Source: Spinellus fusiger
Lineage: Eukaryota; Mucoromycota; Mucoromycetes; Mucorales; Phycomycetaceae
Assembly (NCBI GenBank): GCA_025094145.1
Contig: JALLLS010000003.1
Span: 682,001 to 746,000, forward strand
Length of the DNA stretch: 64,000 nucleotides
Direction of reading: 5' to 3'
Part shown: positions 47,734 to 57,914 of the stretch, piece after piece
Layout of the letters: each line of letters opens with the position of its first letter
Position numbering within the stretch: position 1 is the stretch's first letter
Position numbers and translations under genes: made by a program
The notes under the pieces: model-generated
What the model saw: only the letters and a program-made list of their open reading frames with translations
Told to the model about the DNA's origin: nothing
Database searches by the model: none

Positions 47734-48061
47734 ATGGAAGCACAGCAAGGCACGCGTTCCCCCACTGACTTTCTTAATTCTGTGCTTGGAAGACAGGTCA
47801 TTGTGAAGCTTAACTCTGGTATTGACTACAAAGGTAAGAGTGTTTATCCGTAGTGCCACTGTCTGAAGAGTCAGGTGTGCTTGCTTGTTTGGATGGTTAT
47901 ATGAATATTGCCCTTGAGAACACTGAGGAATATGTCGATGGTGTATTAAAGAACAAGTATGGTGATACATTTATCCGTGGTAACAATGGTAAGTGGCCTA
48001 TGTGTGATGTTTGTTTCTTATTGTGTTAGTGTTGTATATCAGTGCAGAGAAGTCTTTGTAG
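47734..48061 (+). CDS. LSM6: U6 snRNA-associated Sm-like protein LSm6, 81 aa
   Basis: Exons 47734-47833, 47875-47988 and 48030-48061, with introns of only 41 bp. LSm6 is a subunit of the LSm1-7 ring (cytoplasmic mRNA decapping and decay) and the LSm2-8 ring (nuclear U6 snRNP). Sm1 motif: RQVIVKLNSGIDYKGVLACLDGYMN is recognisable as the stretch around 47790-47910, with the Asp/Gly pattern DYKG..DGYMN. Sm2 motif: GDTFIRGNNVLYIS with RGNN. Length and C-terminal end are typical. A GTGTGT..CTAG interval at 47594-47659 upstream may be a 5'-UTR intron. Confidence 0.92.
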
Positions 48062-48111
48062 TGGCCCACTTTAGGACTAGAAAGAATAGCAGAAGAATAA
48101 ATGCATAAAAG

Positions 48112-48142
<31 letters not shown>

Positions 48143-48752
48143 GAGAGAGAAAAAGGAAATTGGGGCTGTTAATGCCACGTGAGTGATTTTTCACTGTGAC
48201 AAGAGAGAGAAAAAAATAGTAGTAGTAGTAGTGGTGGTGGTGGTGGTAGTAGTAATAGTGGTGAAGAATTGTAAGTCCGAAAAAAGAAAAGAGAGAGATT
48301 TCCCCATGGGGTGATTGTTAGGTAGCACCAACACACCCCACAGAAGTAGAAGTAGAAGTAGAAGTAGAAGAAGTAGAATTAGTAGAGAGAGAAAAAGAAG
48401 GAAGAAAAAAGGGAGTCTACTGGGGGCCCTGTTTTTAGAATCAAAAGTGTATAATGATAACTGCTTATGATAACTGCTTATGATAACTACCCACAGTAAC
48501 TCCCCTTCCATATGTCATCACCACGGAGAACCTCGGGTAGATTTCATTATCCGTGTCGTCATGGAAACCACTCTTTTCCCACGATAGCATAGACAAAACA
48601 CACCCTAGCAACCACACTATAGAATAGCACGGAGCAAGGGGGGAGGAATAGCAATCCTTAGACTGGCGTACCACGCGTCCACTCACATGGACTTATTTAC
48701 TTACTTGGGACTGCATTTCTAGTCTCCACTTGGCCCATGGAAGTGGATCTCT
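48062..48752. other. Simple-repeat-rich spacer upstream of the aldolase gene
   Basis: No gene supported. It contains A/AG-rich runs (48105-48150), (AGT)n/(GGT)n (48219-48262), (GAAGTA)n (48342-48385) and a CTTATGATAA-type direct repeat (48460-48490). ACGCGT occurs at 48673-48678. Confidence 0.6.
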
Positions 48753-48760
48753 TATAAATA
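48753..48760 (+). promoter_or_regulatory. TATA box of the aldolase gene
   Basis: TATAAATA lies about 113 bp before the ATG. A long pyrimidine-rich tract (48789-48845) lies between, as in strongly expressed fungal glycolytic genes. Confidence 0.5.
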
Positions 48761-48872
48761 GTAGGAGGGATCTTCTGTAGTACTGGCGTTTCTTTTCTAT
48801 TTTCTATTTTCTTCTTTTTCCTTTTTATTCTTTTCTTCTTCCTATATTAAACAATAGAGTAGTGTGCTTATC

Positions 48873-50062
48873 ATGGGTATTCTTGACATTGTTCCTGCTG
48901 GTGTAGTGACAGGTGATCATCTGTACAAGCTATTTGATTATGGTAAGTCCCTCCCTATCCACACACACACACACATCTATCTATCTATCTATATATCTCA
49001 TCTGTGAATAGCACGCGAACATGAATTCGCTATTCCTGCCATCAACTGCACTTCCACAAGGTACATTGCATTCTCATCCACACAAACTCATCCTAATGAA
49101 ATAGCACTGTGAATGCTGCTCTTGAGGCTGCTCGTGACATCAAATCCCCCATCATCATCCAGTTCTCCAATGGCGGTGCTGCCTACTTTGCTGGTAAGGG
49201 TCTGGACAACAAGAACCAGAATGCCTCCATCATTGGTGCTGTTGCTGGTGCCCAGTACGTGCGCACAGTAGCCAAGGCCTATGGTATTCCTGTCATTGTC
49301 CACTCTGATCACTGTGCCAAGAAGCTCATTCCTTGGTTCGATGGCATGTTGGCTGCTGATGAGGAGTACTACAAGAGCAATGGCGAGCCTCTCTTCTCCT
49401 CCCACATGTTGGATCTGTCCGAGGAGTCCAAGGAAGAGAACATCGAGATCTGTCTCAAGTACCTGAAGCGCATGGCTGCCATTGACTGTCTTTTGGAGAT
49501 GGAGATTGGCATCACGGGCGGTGAGGAAGATGGCGTCAACAACGAGGGTGTCGACAATGCTGCTCTTTACACCCAGCCAGAGGACATCTGGGACATCTAC
49601 CAGTCCTTCTCCAAGATCACCAAGCTCTTCTCTATTGCTGCTGGCTTTGGCAATGTCCACGGTGTGTATGCCCCTGGTAATGTCAAGCTGCACCCAGAGT
49701 TGCTGGGTAAGCACCAGGCCCATGTCGCTGCCCAACTGGCATCAGAGCACAAGAAGCCTGTGTTCTTTGTCTTCCACGGTGGATCAGGCTCCTCAGAACA
49801 GGAGATTGCTATTGCTGTTAAGAATGGAGTGATCAAAATGAACGTAGACACTGACACCCAGTGGGCCTACTGGACAGGTCTCCGTGACTACTATGAGAAG
49901 AAGAGAGACTATCTCCAGACACAGGTGGGCAACCCTGAGGGAGAGAAGAAGCCCAACAAAAAGTACTATGATCCCCGTGTGTTTGTGCGTGAGAGCGAAA
50001 AGTCCATGTACAAGCGTATTCAACAGGCCTGTACTGATCTGGGTAATGTAAATGTACTTTAA
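48873..50062 (+). CDS. FBA1: Fructose-bisphosphate aldolase, class II, 358 aa
   Basis: Exons 48873-48942, 49012-49060 and 49105-50062. The enzyme cleaves fructose-1,6-bisphosphate to dihydroxyacetone phosphate and glyceraldehyde-3-phosphate, zinc-dependent, in the cytosol. Visible landmarks are IIIQFSNGGAAYFAGKG, the metal and catalytic region VHSDHCAKK, EMEIGITGGEEDGV, the zinc His in FGNVHGVYAPG, VFHGGSGSS, and the substrate-binding NVDTDTQWA. The C terminus ends ...ACTDLGNVNVL. Length matches fungal class II enzymes. Codon use is GC-richer than in the neighbours, as expected for high expression, and introns cluster at the 5' end. An opposite-strand frame of 215 codons (49088-49735) is a shadow. 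Confidence 0.97.
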
Positions 50063-50432
50063 CAACAAAAACAAAAACAAAACAGCCAATACAATGTGTT
50101 TATTTCCTTGCGTGTTTATTTCTTCAACTATCTATTCGTTTGTTTATGTGTGATTGTAGAGAAAAGTATTTCTCTGTTTGTATATCTATATCCCTCTTGA
50201 TGATGTGTGTAGAGAGGTGTCTATTCTTGCCACCTATCCAAATATCCATAAAAGGAAAAGGATAGCCCACATCGGACTTTGTAAGAATATCGTGGCCTGT
50301 CTGTCTATCTGTCCGTCCAATCCAACTTCTCGGCTTCTTCTTTTCCTTCTCTCTGTCGTAAGACTACTTTCCAAAAATGGATGTTTATCATTTGGGTCGC
50401 AGTTTCACCAAAAATAGAAAGGATACTGCACA

Positions 50433-50605
50433 CACACTCAAAGATTTCTCTGACTTTAAAGCGGTAACATCACCTTTCTGTTATGTTGTGAAAGACAATT
50501 CCTTTTTATGGAAATATGTTTAAAAATCAAAAGGTTTATGGATTCAATCTATTATTTCCTTTTGTGGAATACCTCAATATCAAGTTGTATTATTATCGTC
50601 TTTGG
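50433..50605 (-). repeat. E-family fragment (copy 4)
   Basis: It begins CACACTCAAAGATTTC and matches the reverse complement of the right-hand 170 bp of the intact E element, including TACCTCAATATCAAGTTGTA. The rest of the element is absent. Confidence 0.55.
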
Positions 50606-50834
50606 CTTTCAACTAAAGGGAAATCCTGGACAGTTCAAAGAGTAATCAAAGTCTGATCTTTATCTACTCCTCTGTACTTCTTTTATAATTTTATAGTTAC
50701 TACTATCTACTAATAAAAAGCTATGGAAATCCCCCTCTTGATAAAGTATCATTCTTTAGATATACGCCTTGCTACTCACTCTTCTTCTACTACACTCTTT
50801 CCGGAAGTTATTAGTGCAAAATTTGCTCAAGGAT

Positions 50835-50985
50835 TCTTAACATTGTAAAGAGTAAAGTGAAGCAGAATAAGTTTCTGGAAAAAGAAACACCGATGACAAG
50901 AATTAGTTAGGCATGTGATAGCTTATACATAAGTGATTTTAAAGGCTTTGTTTTTTATTCTGTTAAATGTTTTGGTAAGTGACAA
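50835..50985 (+). pseudogene. C-terminal fragment of an A-type DDE transposase
   Basis: Translation gives VKSKVKQNKFLEKETPMTRI, a stop, then ACDSLYISDFKGFVFYSVK. This parallels the C terminus of the element A transposase (VKSKLKRKKLLENENLNMRI and onward). Only this tail survives, directly upstream of F copy 1. Confidence 0.6.
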
Positions 50986-51036
50986 AGTAAGGCTATGATC
51001 TGTTATTTTTTTCTCGAGCCTTCTTTTTCTGCCAAT

Positions 51037-51189
51037 ATGGTGATCATCTCCAGGGAACAAGCAGTGTGTATGTTTTACTGCGAACCCTACAATGAATCGA
51101 ATGTCATTAAGTTTTCAAAGTTGATTGACGATATAAACAATGTCGAAATCTGTTACTCAGTCGACCCGACAGAGCCAATGCTACTTTGA
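51037..51189 (+). CDS. F-unit ORF a, unrecognised
   Basis: A 50-aa frame with MVIISREQAVCMFYCEPYNE at the start and YSVDPTEPMLL at the end. The same frame is at 63146-63298 (one Ile/Val difference) and, with a longer C terminus (SLKSLYANPFKYHQYLAFLK), on the minus strand at 52946-53218. The longer version suggests this copy is truncated after PML. No family recognised. Confidence 0.4.
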   Translation: MVIISREQAVCMFYCEPYNESNVIKFSKLIDDINNVEICYSVDPTEPMLL

Positions 51190-51216
51190 CAAACACAAAT
51201 AAACCAAAATTCATTC

Positions 51217-51559
51217 ATGTTCAAAACGTACATTAGCAAAGATATGCATTTGCCTGTTGCAACAGAGGATGGGATGGATAATCAAAACAAGGATTTCCTC
51301 AGTAAGTTTTATTTATTTTTTAAAAAAACATTCTTGCATAAAGTGTTTACAGCTTTGTCATTCTTTACAGCGAATCATCAACAGATTGTGCAGTTCTTGA
51401 ATGCTGTTTTTTTAACCATATGATCCGGATAATGATGAAGTCTATGAACAGAAGACTGTTAAGAATGGCGACATGTTGTCAATGTTGGGGAAGTACATAG
51501 AAATATTCAACGATAAGAATGTCACGTCGTTCGGAAACTGGTTGTTTTATCTGAACTGA
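51217..51559 (+). pseudogene. F-unit ORF b, unrecognised, frame-broken
   Basis: Exon 51217-51301 (MFKTYISKDMHLPVATEDGM...) is followed by a 69-bp intron and an exon from 51371 (NHQQIVQFLNAVFLT). After a run of T the reading moves to another frame, YDPDNDEVYEQKTVKNGDML to FGNWLFYLN, ending about 51559. Copy 3 carries the same break, so it predates the duplication. AATAAA lies just after the stop. Confidence 0.4.
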
Positions 51560-51799
51560 AGAATAAAGTAGAGACTGATAGATGACAGGACTTTATCCAA
51601 GAAAATAGATTGCTTTTTATTTAGTGGAATATACAACTCTTTATATACTAATCAGTTCTTTGCTTCCTGTAGTTGAGTATACACACATGACTCTAACTAC
51701 TTATCAGTGTTAATGCAATTGACGGGTGCTACTTATGTTAGACATGTTTCTGTATTGACTCTGGATACAACACTGGTGTTCATCAAAAAAGGTGAGCTT

Positions 51800-52720
51800 T
51801 TTGACGCCCAGACCGAAAAGAAAGTGTATTGCTGGTTCGTCAATGATCTCTGTTCGACCACTATACATTCTTAAAGAAGAATATATTGGTAAGTCAAAAT
51901 GAATGTTTTTTAAAGAAACAAATGCAAAAATTGACGTTTTCGTATGAAACAAAACTTTTAGCTGAAACAGTCAAAAGCATTCTTTGATTTCCAGTTCAAT
52001 ATCAAACACAGATTCGAGAATTGAAGAAGCAAGGATTCAGTATCATCGGATACGCAAGAAAATCAGTTGGATCTGAAGACCATGAAACACGGATCAAGTT
52101 ATTGAGACTAATGTATCGTCGTTTAAAGGAACGATCGATGGTCGACCGTGTTTTTGTCTCTTATAGTTCTCAAGCAAGTGATCCGTTGTCTCAAAGGGAT
52201 ATGAACCAGGAATATGAGCTGCTCACCACAGCTATCAGCGGAAGGAAGTACCCAATGTAAGCAAATTCGTGTCTTATTGTACAAATATTTAATCCGTTTA
52301 TTTACAGATATGCTGGGGTACATGACCAACACCAATAAAGTTTGTTTGGTAGCGCTGGACTATGCTGGCTTATCAACAGACTGCAATGACTTTACGGATT
52401 CTTGATGTAAGCAGATGGTTTGAAACTTTATGAAAAGAAAAGGTTCTTTAACAATTATCTTAATAGACAACATCCAAGCCTTGAAAAAAATCATTATCGA
52501 CAACATACCATCCAACAACATCATTCATGTTTATGACCGTAATGAATTATTGAATGAACCAGAAACGTTGAAAAAAAGCTTGACTGCAGGAAGAAACCAT
52601 GTCAACGATCAAAGTAGAAATATTGAAACAGCACAAAGTCCTTATCATTGTTACAAATGAGGAGATACTCTGTCCCTGGAAGTCTGTTAAAGGAAAGATG
52701 ATTGTCTGTGCATTTTAGAA
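51800..52720 (+). pseudogene. F-unit serine-recombinase-like (YARKS) gene, probably broken
   Basis: An exon around 51805-51892 (RPLYILKEEYI) splices in frame to 51996-52258, which reads QIRELKKQGFSIIGYARKSV and later DRVFVSYSSQASDPLSQRDM. The YARKS Ser and the downstream Asp/Arg motif resemble the N-terminal catalytic segment of serine recombinases (resolvase/IS607 type). Later pieces are MLGYMTNTNKVCLVALDYAG (52310-52400) and LKKIIIDNIPSNNIIHVYDR with NELLNEPETL (52478-52570). Similar multi-copy genes are, from memory, common in Mucorales. The junctions after 52258 do not close in one frame by eye, so the copy is called a pseudogene with reserve. Confidence 0.5.
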
Positions 52721-52853
52721 GAGAATACTATTGAATAATGAGTCCTATATCAGTTATACCTTAGAAGATGTATACAAGTAGCCTTGAAATCTATAGAATA
52801 AAGTCTTTGATAAATATAACTTAACTACTTAGCACACCTCTTGTTTATTGGGG

Positions 52854-52890
52854 TTTTGAACATAATAAAAACTTTTTATTATGTTCAAAA
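52854..52890. repeat. 37-bp perfect palindrome at the tail-to-tail F junction
   Basis: TTTTGAACATAATAAAAA (18 nt), a single C, then its exact reverse complement. It lies between the 3' end of F copy 1 (plus) and the 3' end of F copy 2 (minus). Confidence 0.95.
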
Positions 52891-53240
52891 TTTACAAGTT
52901 ATGAATAAAAATTATGACAAGAGATTTCTCTAGTGTATCTTTCTCTCATCTAATGGCTTGAATATCGTTATCTTCCTTCCTTTCAAAATCTTTCAAAAAA
53001 GCAAGATATTGATGGTACTTGAAGGGATTAGCGTAGAGTGATTTGAGAGAGATTAGCATTGGCTCTGTCGGGTCGACTGAGTAACAGATTTCGACATTGT
53101 TTATATCGTCAATCAACTTTGAAAACTTAACGACATTCGATTCATTGTAGGGTTCGCAGTAAAACATACACACTGCTTGTTCCCTGGAGATGATCACCAT
53201 ATTGGCAGAAAAAGAAGGTTCGAGAAAAAGACAGTAAAAA
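52891..53240 (-). mobile_element. Mobile unit F, copy 2 (inverted, partial)
   Basis: The minus strand from 53240 carries the same sequence as copies 1 and 3 down to about 53060 (end of ...DPTEPML). It then diverges into a longer ORF a C terminus ending at 52946. ORF b and the recombinase-like gene are missing. The unit ends at the 52854-52890 palindrome. Confidence 0.55.
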
Positions 53241-53866
53241 AGAGCAACTTGCACAATAAAAAAAGCAGCCTAAACAAAAACAAAAAAAGGAGCATCATAG
53301 CCTTTATTTGTTTAAACATTTTGTCAAGAGTAGCCTTTAACAAGCTCGGATAATGTCCTGTCACTGTAACAATTGCAGGAGTTTCCTTCTTTGACCAAGC
53401 CATACCTGGTTTCAAGTTAACATGAAAGGCTGATTCATCATGAAAGACACAATTTGTTGTGAAATCCAGATCAGTTTGCTGCCACTTTTGGACCCAATTC
53501 TATTTTTGTTGAATCTTTTCTTTGCTATTTCTTTCTACAGGCTAGAGCTGTACTTGCTGAATGGACAGATTCCGCTCAGTTGTCATGAAGTTATAAACAG
53601 TACTAAGAGAAACACCAAGATCCACAAAGTGTTGCATACTTATTTCGAGTGTCTGTAAAATAACTTGTAATCAGGAAAAAGAAAAAGAAAAGAAAAGAAA
53701 GCAAGCAAATAGGGTCGAGAAACATTCGCTCCCCTTTTATATAATAAAAATAAACGAACCTCATGAATACGTCTTTATTGCTGGGCCAAGTGATATTATT
53801 GTTGGACAAGAATCTTTTGCATAATATTAAACTCAAAATTAGCGACTTTATTTTCTGAAATGACTG
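53241..53866 (-). mobile_element. Element H (DDE transposase N-terminal half), inverted copy
   Basis: TA at 53867-53868, then on the minus strand CAGTCATTTCAG. A TATATAAAAGGGG promoter-like motif follows, then decayed transposase: LGVSLSTVYNFMTTERNLS, VFHDESAFHVNLKPGMAWSK. The first catalytic Asp is present, the rest of the triad is lost. From 53850 inward it is nearly identical, in inverse, to 62498-63120, so the two form a large inverted duplication about 9 kb apart. Confidence 0.65.
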
Positions 53867-53907
53867 TACCTTTGAATTGCTCTTTCGTGTAATCAATATT
53901 AACCCAA

Positions 53908-55105
53908 AAGAGTAAAAATACAAATCGCAAAACTCAACATAAGCAACATCCATCCATCGGCAACAATCCCCATCCACCCACATAGTACACAGTACACATT
54001 GGATACACCAACTAAGGATCCTGGCCAACCACCAACCATCAAGCAACCTCCTGTACCAGCACCTGTCAGACCCTTTGTGTCTGAGGCCACCACTGCTACC
54101 ACCATTCCTAACTCAGACAGCAGAAAACCCAGACTACTTACCAAACGCACTCGTGCAAAGACTTACGAGTATCAAATGACTGAGGTAGAAAAGTCTGATA
54201 CCTTCACCCAGCAGATGATGGCATTTCTGTCAGATATTCAGAGACAAATGGCAACAATTGGACTCCGCATCCAGGAATTGGAAGCACAAGTCAAGGTCAA
54301 GGATGACCTTATTACATCTCTCCAGGCTCAGATCAATGCCAAGAGTGCAGATAATCCACCCAAATCACCTCCCGCCCCTACTCCCACACCCATCCCCACA
54401 GTGAAACCCACAGATGCCATAGAAAAGGCTACTGTCACTTATGCCAACATGGCTAAAAAGAACGCCTCCCCAGCAAAGAAGACAGCAAAGGCCAGAGCAG
54501 TGCTTAGAGCACAAACAGTTCAGGCCTTACAAGAGCCTACTGGGCCCTCAGTATACGACTTTGTATACTTGCCCTGTCGCCGCTACCTCAAGTACGGCCA
54601 GATCCGCAAGATGTTGGGATCACTGAAGATCCAACAGTCACGGATCATAGACATCCACTTCCCAGCAAGGGGCACAATTGCACTGCTTGTACACGGTAGC
54701 TTCAAGCAAGAACTCGAGGAGAAACTCGAGAAATCAAAGATCAAGCTACAGGCAAGCTTTGATCCAGTAGCTGCAACGGTGATTGCAGACCCTAAGCTCC
54801 AGCAGGAGTCAGATAGCACCAAGGCTGTAATGGCCCAAAAACTCTTTGAGCAACGAGTGTCCAACACCTGTCTTCGTGCCCCCATTCATTTAGGGTACAG
54901 CATTGCTCGCCACTTTGGCTCAAGCATTGCCACACCCCGTCTATCCACCATTGCCTTTGAGAAGCTCTTGGCAGACCTCAAGGCCAAGGCCACAGTCACC
55001 AGCCCTCCCGCCACCCTTGAAAAAGAAGCCCTCCAGGCATTTGGGTCTGACTCAGCCATGGAAGGAGTCGAGGGAGACAATCAACACACCCAACAAGACT
55101 TGTAA
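53908..55105 (+). pseudogene. LINE ORF1-like protein, 5'-incomplete, without ORF2
   Basis: An uninterrupted frame ends at TAA 55103-55105. It is open back to about 53908 but contains no upstream ATG, so the start is lost or non-ATG. It has a Pro/Thr-rich N terminus, a coiled-coil (QQMMAFLSDIQRQMATIGLR), then a Lys/Ala-rich linker. The conserved globular region (about 54553-54760) includes YDFVYLPCRRYLKYGQIRKM and RGTIALLVHGSF. It resembles the ORF1 nucleic-acid-binding protein of zygomycete LINEs. Unlike the relic at 82-1338 it has no zinc knuckles. No reverse transcriptase follows. Confidence 0.6.
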
Positions 55106-55833
55106 ATAGACCCATCTTTGGTCTATTGAGAAGCTTGTGGGACTAGGCTCAAACTAATGTCTATGTCTGCATTGTCATTTTCTCCCATTTCTCATATTTC
55201 TCTTCATTTTTTCCCTCATTTCGAGGTTTTATATACTCATATCTTCTGTTTCTTTTTTCCTTGCATTTATTCTTTCCACTTTTGTATTTGAAAGTGTTTA
55301 TATGTATATCTTAATTGTTCAAAAGTTCTCATAGGGTGGCTAACATGCCCAATGCGCGAATAGCAACCAACACCTAAAAATAAAAAATACTTTGAACTGT
55401 ACCTTTGAATTGCAAAGTCAACCGTCATTGCTAGAATAGGCAAGTAGAGTTTGAAATATCCTTTTCAGACAACAAACAAGCATTTTCAAACATATTGGCC
55501 AATCATAATAATAATGTGATTTTATTCTCAGTATATTTCCTTATATATCACAAACATCTTTGGGTGTGTAGGGATGCGCAAGAAATACTATTCATTATAC
55601 CACCAAATAGTATATTTCATATCATAATTTTTTAGCAGTAGAATAGCAGCGGAAAATAATCATACAATAAGCCTCTAATGAATTGAATCAAAGAACAGAG
55701 GTCTACTCTACGTTTTAATTGGCCGGATTCCTTTGATACTAAGGTTGAAGATGATACCCCTTCTTCTTGGTCATTTCCAACTCCTACACTTTCTATTTCT
55801 ACTCCTTGTCCTTTTTCCTTGTCTTCTTGTTGA
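55106..55833. other. Spacer containing an E-family fragment (copy 5)
   Basis: Bases about 55405-55573 match the reverse complement of the left 170 bp of E, ending CATCTTTGGGTGTG before TA (55574-55575 region). The rest is T-rich, with no gene supported. Confidence 0.55.
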
Positions 55834-57588
55834 ATGGCATGTCCAATCATGTTTCTCACAAACACAAGGAAAAAACTAGCACTGACAGTGACGGGTGTGA
55901 CTATTCTTCTGTTGTTGACACTGCATATTCACTCTCCCCATTCTCACTTTGCACTGTCTAACCACTTCCTACACTGGTCATCTCCTACCAAGACACCAGA
56001 TACCCCTCCACCACCACCACCTTTTGTAGAAGAGACACATGAAAAGTATATCACCTACCTGCCTTATTCTCGCTTCTCCAACCAACGCAGCACGCTTCTC
56101 AATGCCTGCCTACTTGCCAAACTACTCAATCGCACACTGCTGGTGCCTCCTATGATATTGGGGTCTGCCAATGGATGGTCTCCTGCACCCAACCTGTATT
56201 CAGTACTAAAGGCCATGACAGATGCCCACTATCAGGAAAAGTGTTTTTCCAATGAGAACAATGAAAATGACCCAGTGGCATTGGATGACCAGGGCCTTCT
56301 TCTCTTTGGATGCACCAACTTCACCTCCTATGAAATGCTGCCGTGGGGTTGGGCCACGGATCTTCACCAGCTAGCACGTCCAGAGAAGGAAGGAGGACTC
56401 GGGATCAGAATAGTAGAGAGAAAAGACATGTCCTTGCATGGATTGCAGCAGCAACTGGGACTGTCTTCTAAAGACATCTTCACTATGCAAGACACCACTG
56501 TAGGTCTCTCTCTTCATTCATTTTCTTTTGACGGATCTAACTCATCCATAGAATATGCAATAACGTATACAAAGAGATACCAATGGCATATAGTAGATAC
56601 CCTAAAACAGCCTGCAAATCCTCGCTATCAGTATGAGATCAGTCTGAATGAATTAGCAGGCATTCGTGAGCGCATGTTGCACTTTTACGGTCTGTTTGGC
56701 TATGACCGCATTGCACTGACCTATTCTGAACATCAAGAAGACCGACGGAGGATAGAGCAGGCCCTGATCTTCAAGCTCAAGGCAGTCTCAGAGGCCTCCT
56801 CGGTGATTCTCCAGCAGATCATCAAGCCAATCCGATATCCTGGTCATCTCCTTCCACTGGATCCAGAACAGGCCCATGCGCATCACCTAGAGATCAAAGG
56901 CACCTTCACTCCTCCCCACTTTGTGGCTGCTCATATTCGGGCAGGAGACGGTGTGTTCCTTCGTGGACTGGAGGACCGTGTGCCTGAGTTTGTCCATCAG
57001 CTGTGGGCCATCATGACAGGCAATGAAACAACACTGGATGACTTGGTAGGGGCCAGTAACAGTGGACTTGCTCCTCCGCTTCCTGTTTCCTCTTCTCCCC
57101 TGCCAAAAGCACCCCTCCTGTTACGCCAGCGTCTGTTGTCTCTTCCACTCAAAAGACGGATCAGGGAGTGTGTTCGTACAAAGACCATGGTGCTGTATGT
57201 GGCTACAGATGCACAGAACCCAAGACACCACCGCCCACTGAGGCCTATTCTGGAGGCATTCCCATGCACTGTGTTTATGGCTGATTTTGATGCAGTGTGG
57301 CAGGTAGCATTGCAGCAGGTACGGTCGCCCTTGGATCCTCACAAGAGTCTGTCGGATTCTCTGGTGATGTTTGTGGATGCGTCTATTTGTGCTTGGGCTG
57401 AGCGGTTTGTAGGCACCCGCACATCTACGTTCACAGTAAGTCACAGTGGATTAGAAGGAGAGAGGGAGAGTGAGAAAGAGAGAAAATAGAAAGTGTGTCT
57501 GGGTTCTAATCATGTCCTATAGAATTATATTAAGCAGTACCGCCATGCCATATTTGATGAAATTATTGAACATCAGCACCTCAATTGA
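55834..57588 (+). CDS. O-fucosyltransferase-like type II membrane protein, 555 aa
   Basis: Exons 55834-57435 and 57523-57588; a TGA directly precedes the ATG. A signal anchor at about residues 14-32 (LALTVTGVTILLLLTL) places the catalytic part in the Golgi or ER lumen. The stem is Pro-rich. The fold-start motif ITYLPYSRFSNQRSTLLNAC and LLNRTLLVPP match the GDP-fucose protein O-fucosyltransferase-like superfamily of fungi. Later landmarks are AAHIRAGDGVF with the conserved Arg, LYVATDAQNPRHH and the C-terminal FVGTRTSTFTNYI. Acceptor and sugar donor cannot be read from sequence. Length is typical. The coding region is GC-richer than its flanks. Confidence 0.8.
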
Positions 57589-57912
57589 GCTGTTGCTTCT
57601 CTTTCTTTCTTCTTTTGTACATAGACACACTCATTCCATGCCCTTTTTTTTCTTTCTTTCTTTCTTTCTCTTTCTTTTTCTATATATCATTTTTCACATG
57701 CAGATATATATACTATATATACTATATAATATATGTATATTGATACATAGATGATATATCAAAAGATAAAATGTGACTGAATGGGTGGTGACAGTCCTTT
57801 GGTCTGTTCTAGGAGGCAGAGAAGAGGGTTATCAACCGATCAGGCATGGAAAAGCGTCACACATAGGATTATGCAGTCCTTGGCTATGATTGGAGGGAGG
57901 AAGTTCATCGTA
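57589..57912. other. Spacer with microsatellites
   Basis: (TTTC)n at about 57650-57680 and a TATATACTA-type AT repeat at about 57700-57735; no gene seen. Confidence 0.6.
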
Positions 57913-57914
57913 TA

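Larger units (their letters stand above)
50986..52853 (+). mobile_element. Mobile unit F, copy 1
   Basis: A multi-gene unit present at least three times in the window. From about 51020 to 51893 it is almost base-for-base the same as 63127-64000. In order it has a 50-codon frame (51037-51189), a spliced second frame (51217-51559) and a serine-recombinase-like gene (about 51800-52720). The AT-rich tail ends at a 37-bp palindrome (52854-52890). Its borders are not proven. The left border is taken near AAGGCTATGAT, which also occurs at the start of copy 3. Confidence 0.55.

Noticed and set aside
49088..49735. 215-codon minus-strand frame opposite the aldolase gene
   Set aside because: It is a shadow of the strongly biased codons of the aldolase coding strand and has no recognisable family.
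54583..55080. Minus-strand frames under the LINE ORF1
   Set aside because: Opposite-strand shadows of a long plus-strand frame with clear family resemblance.
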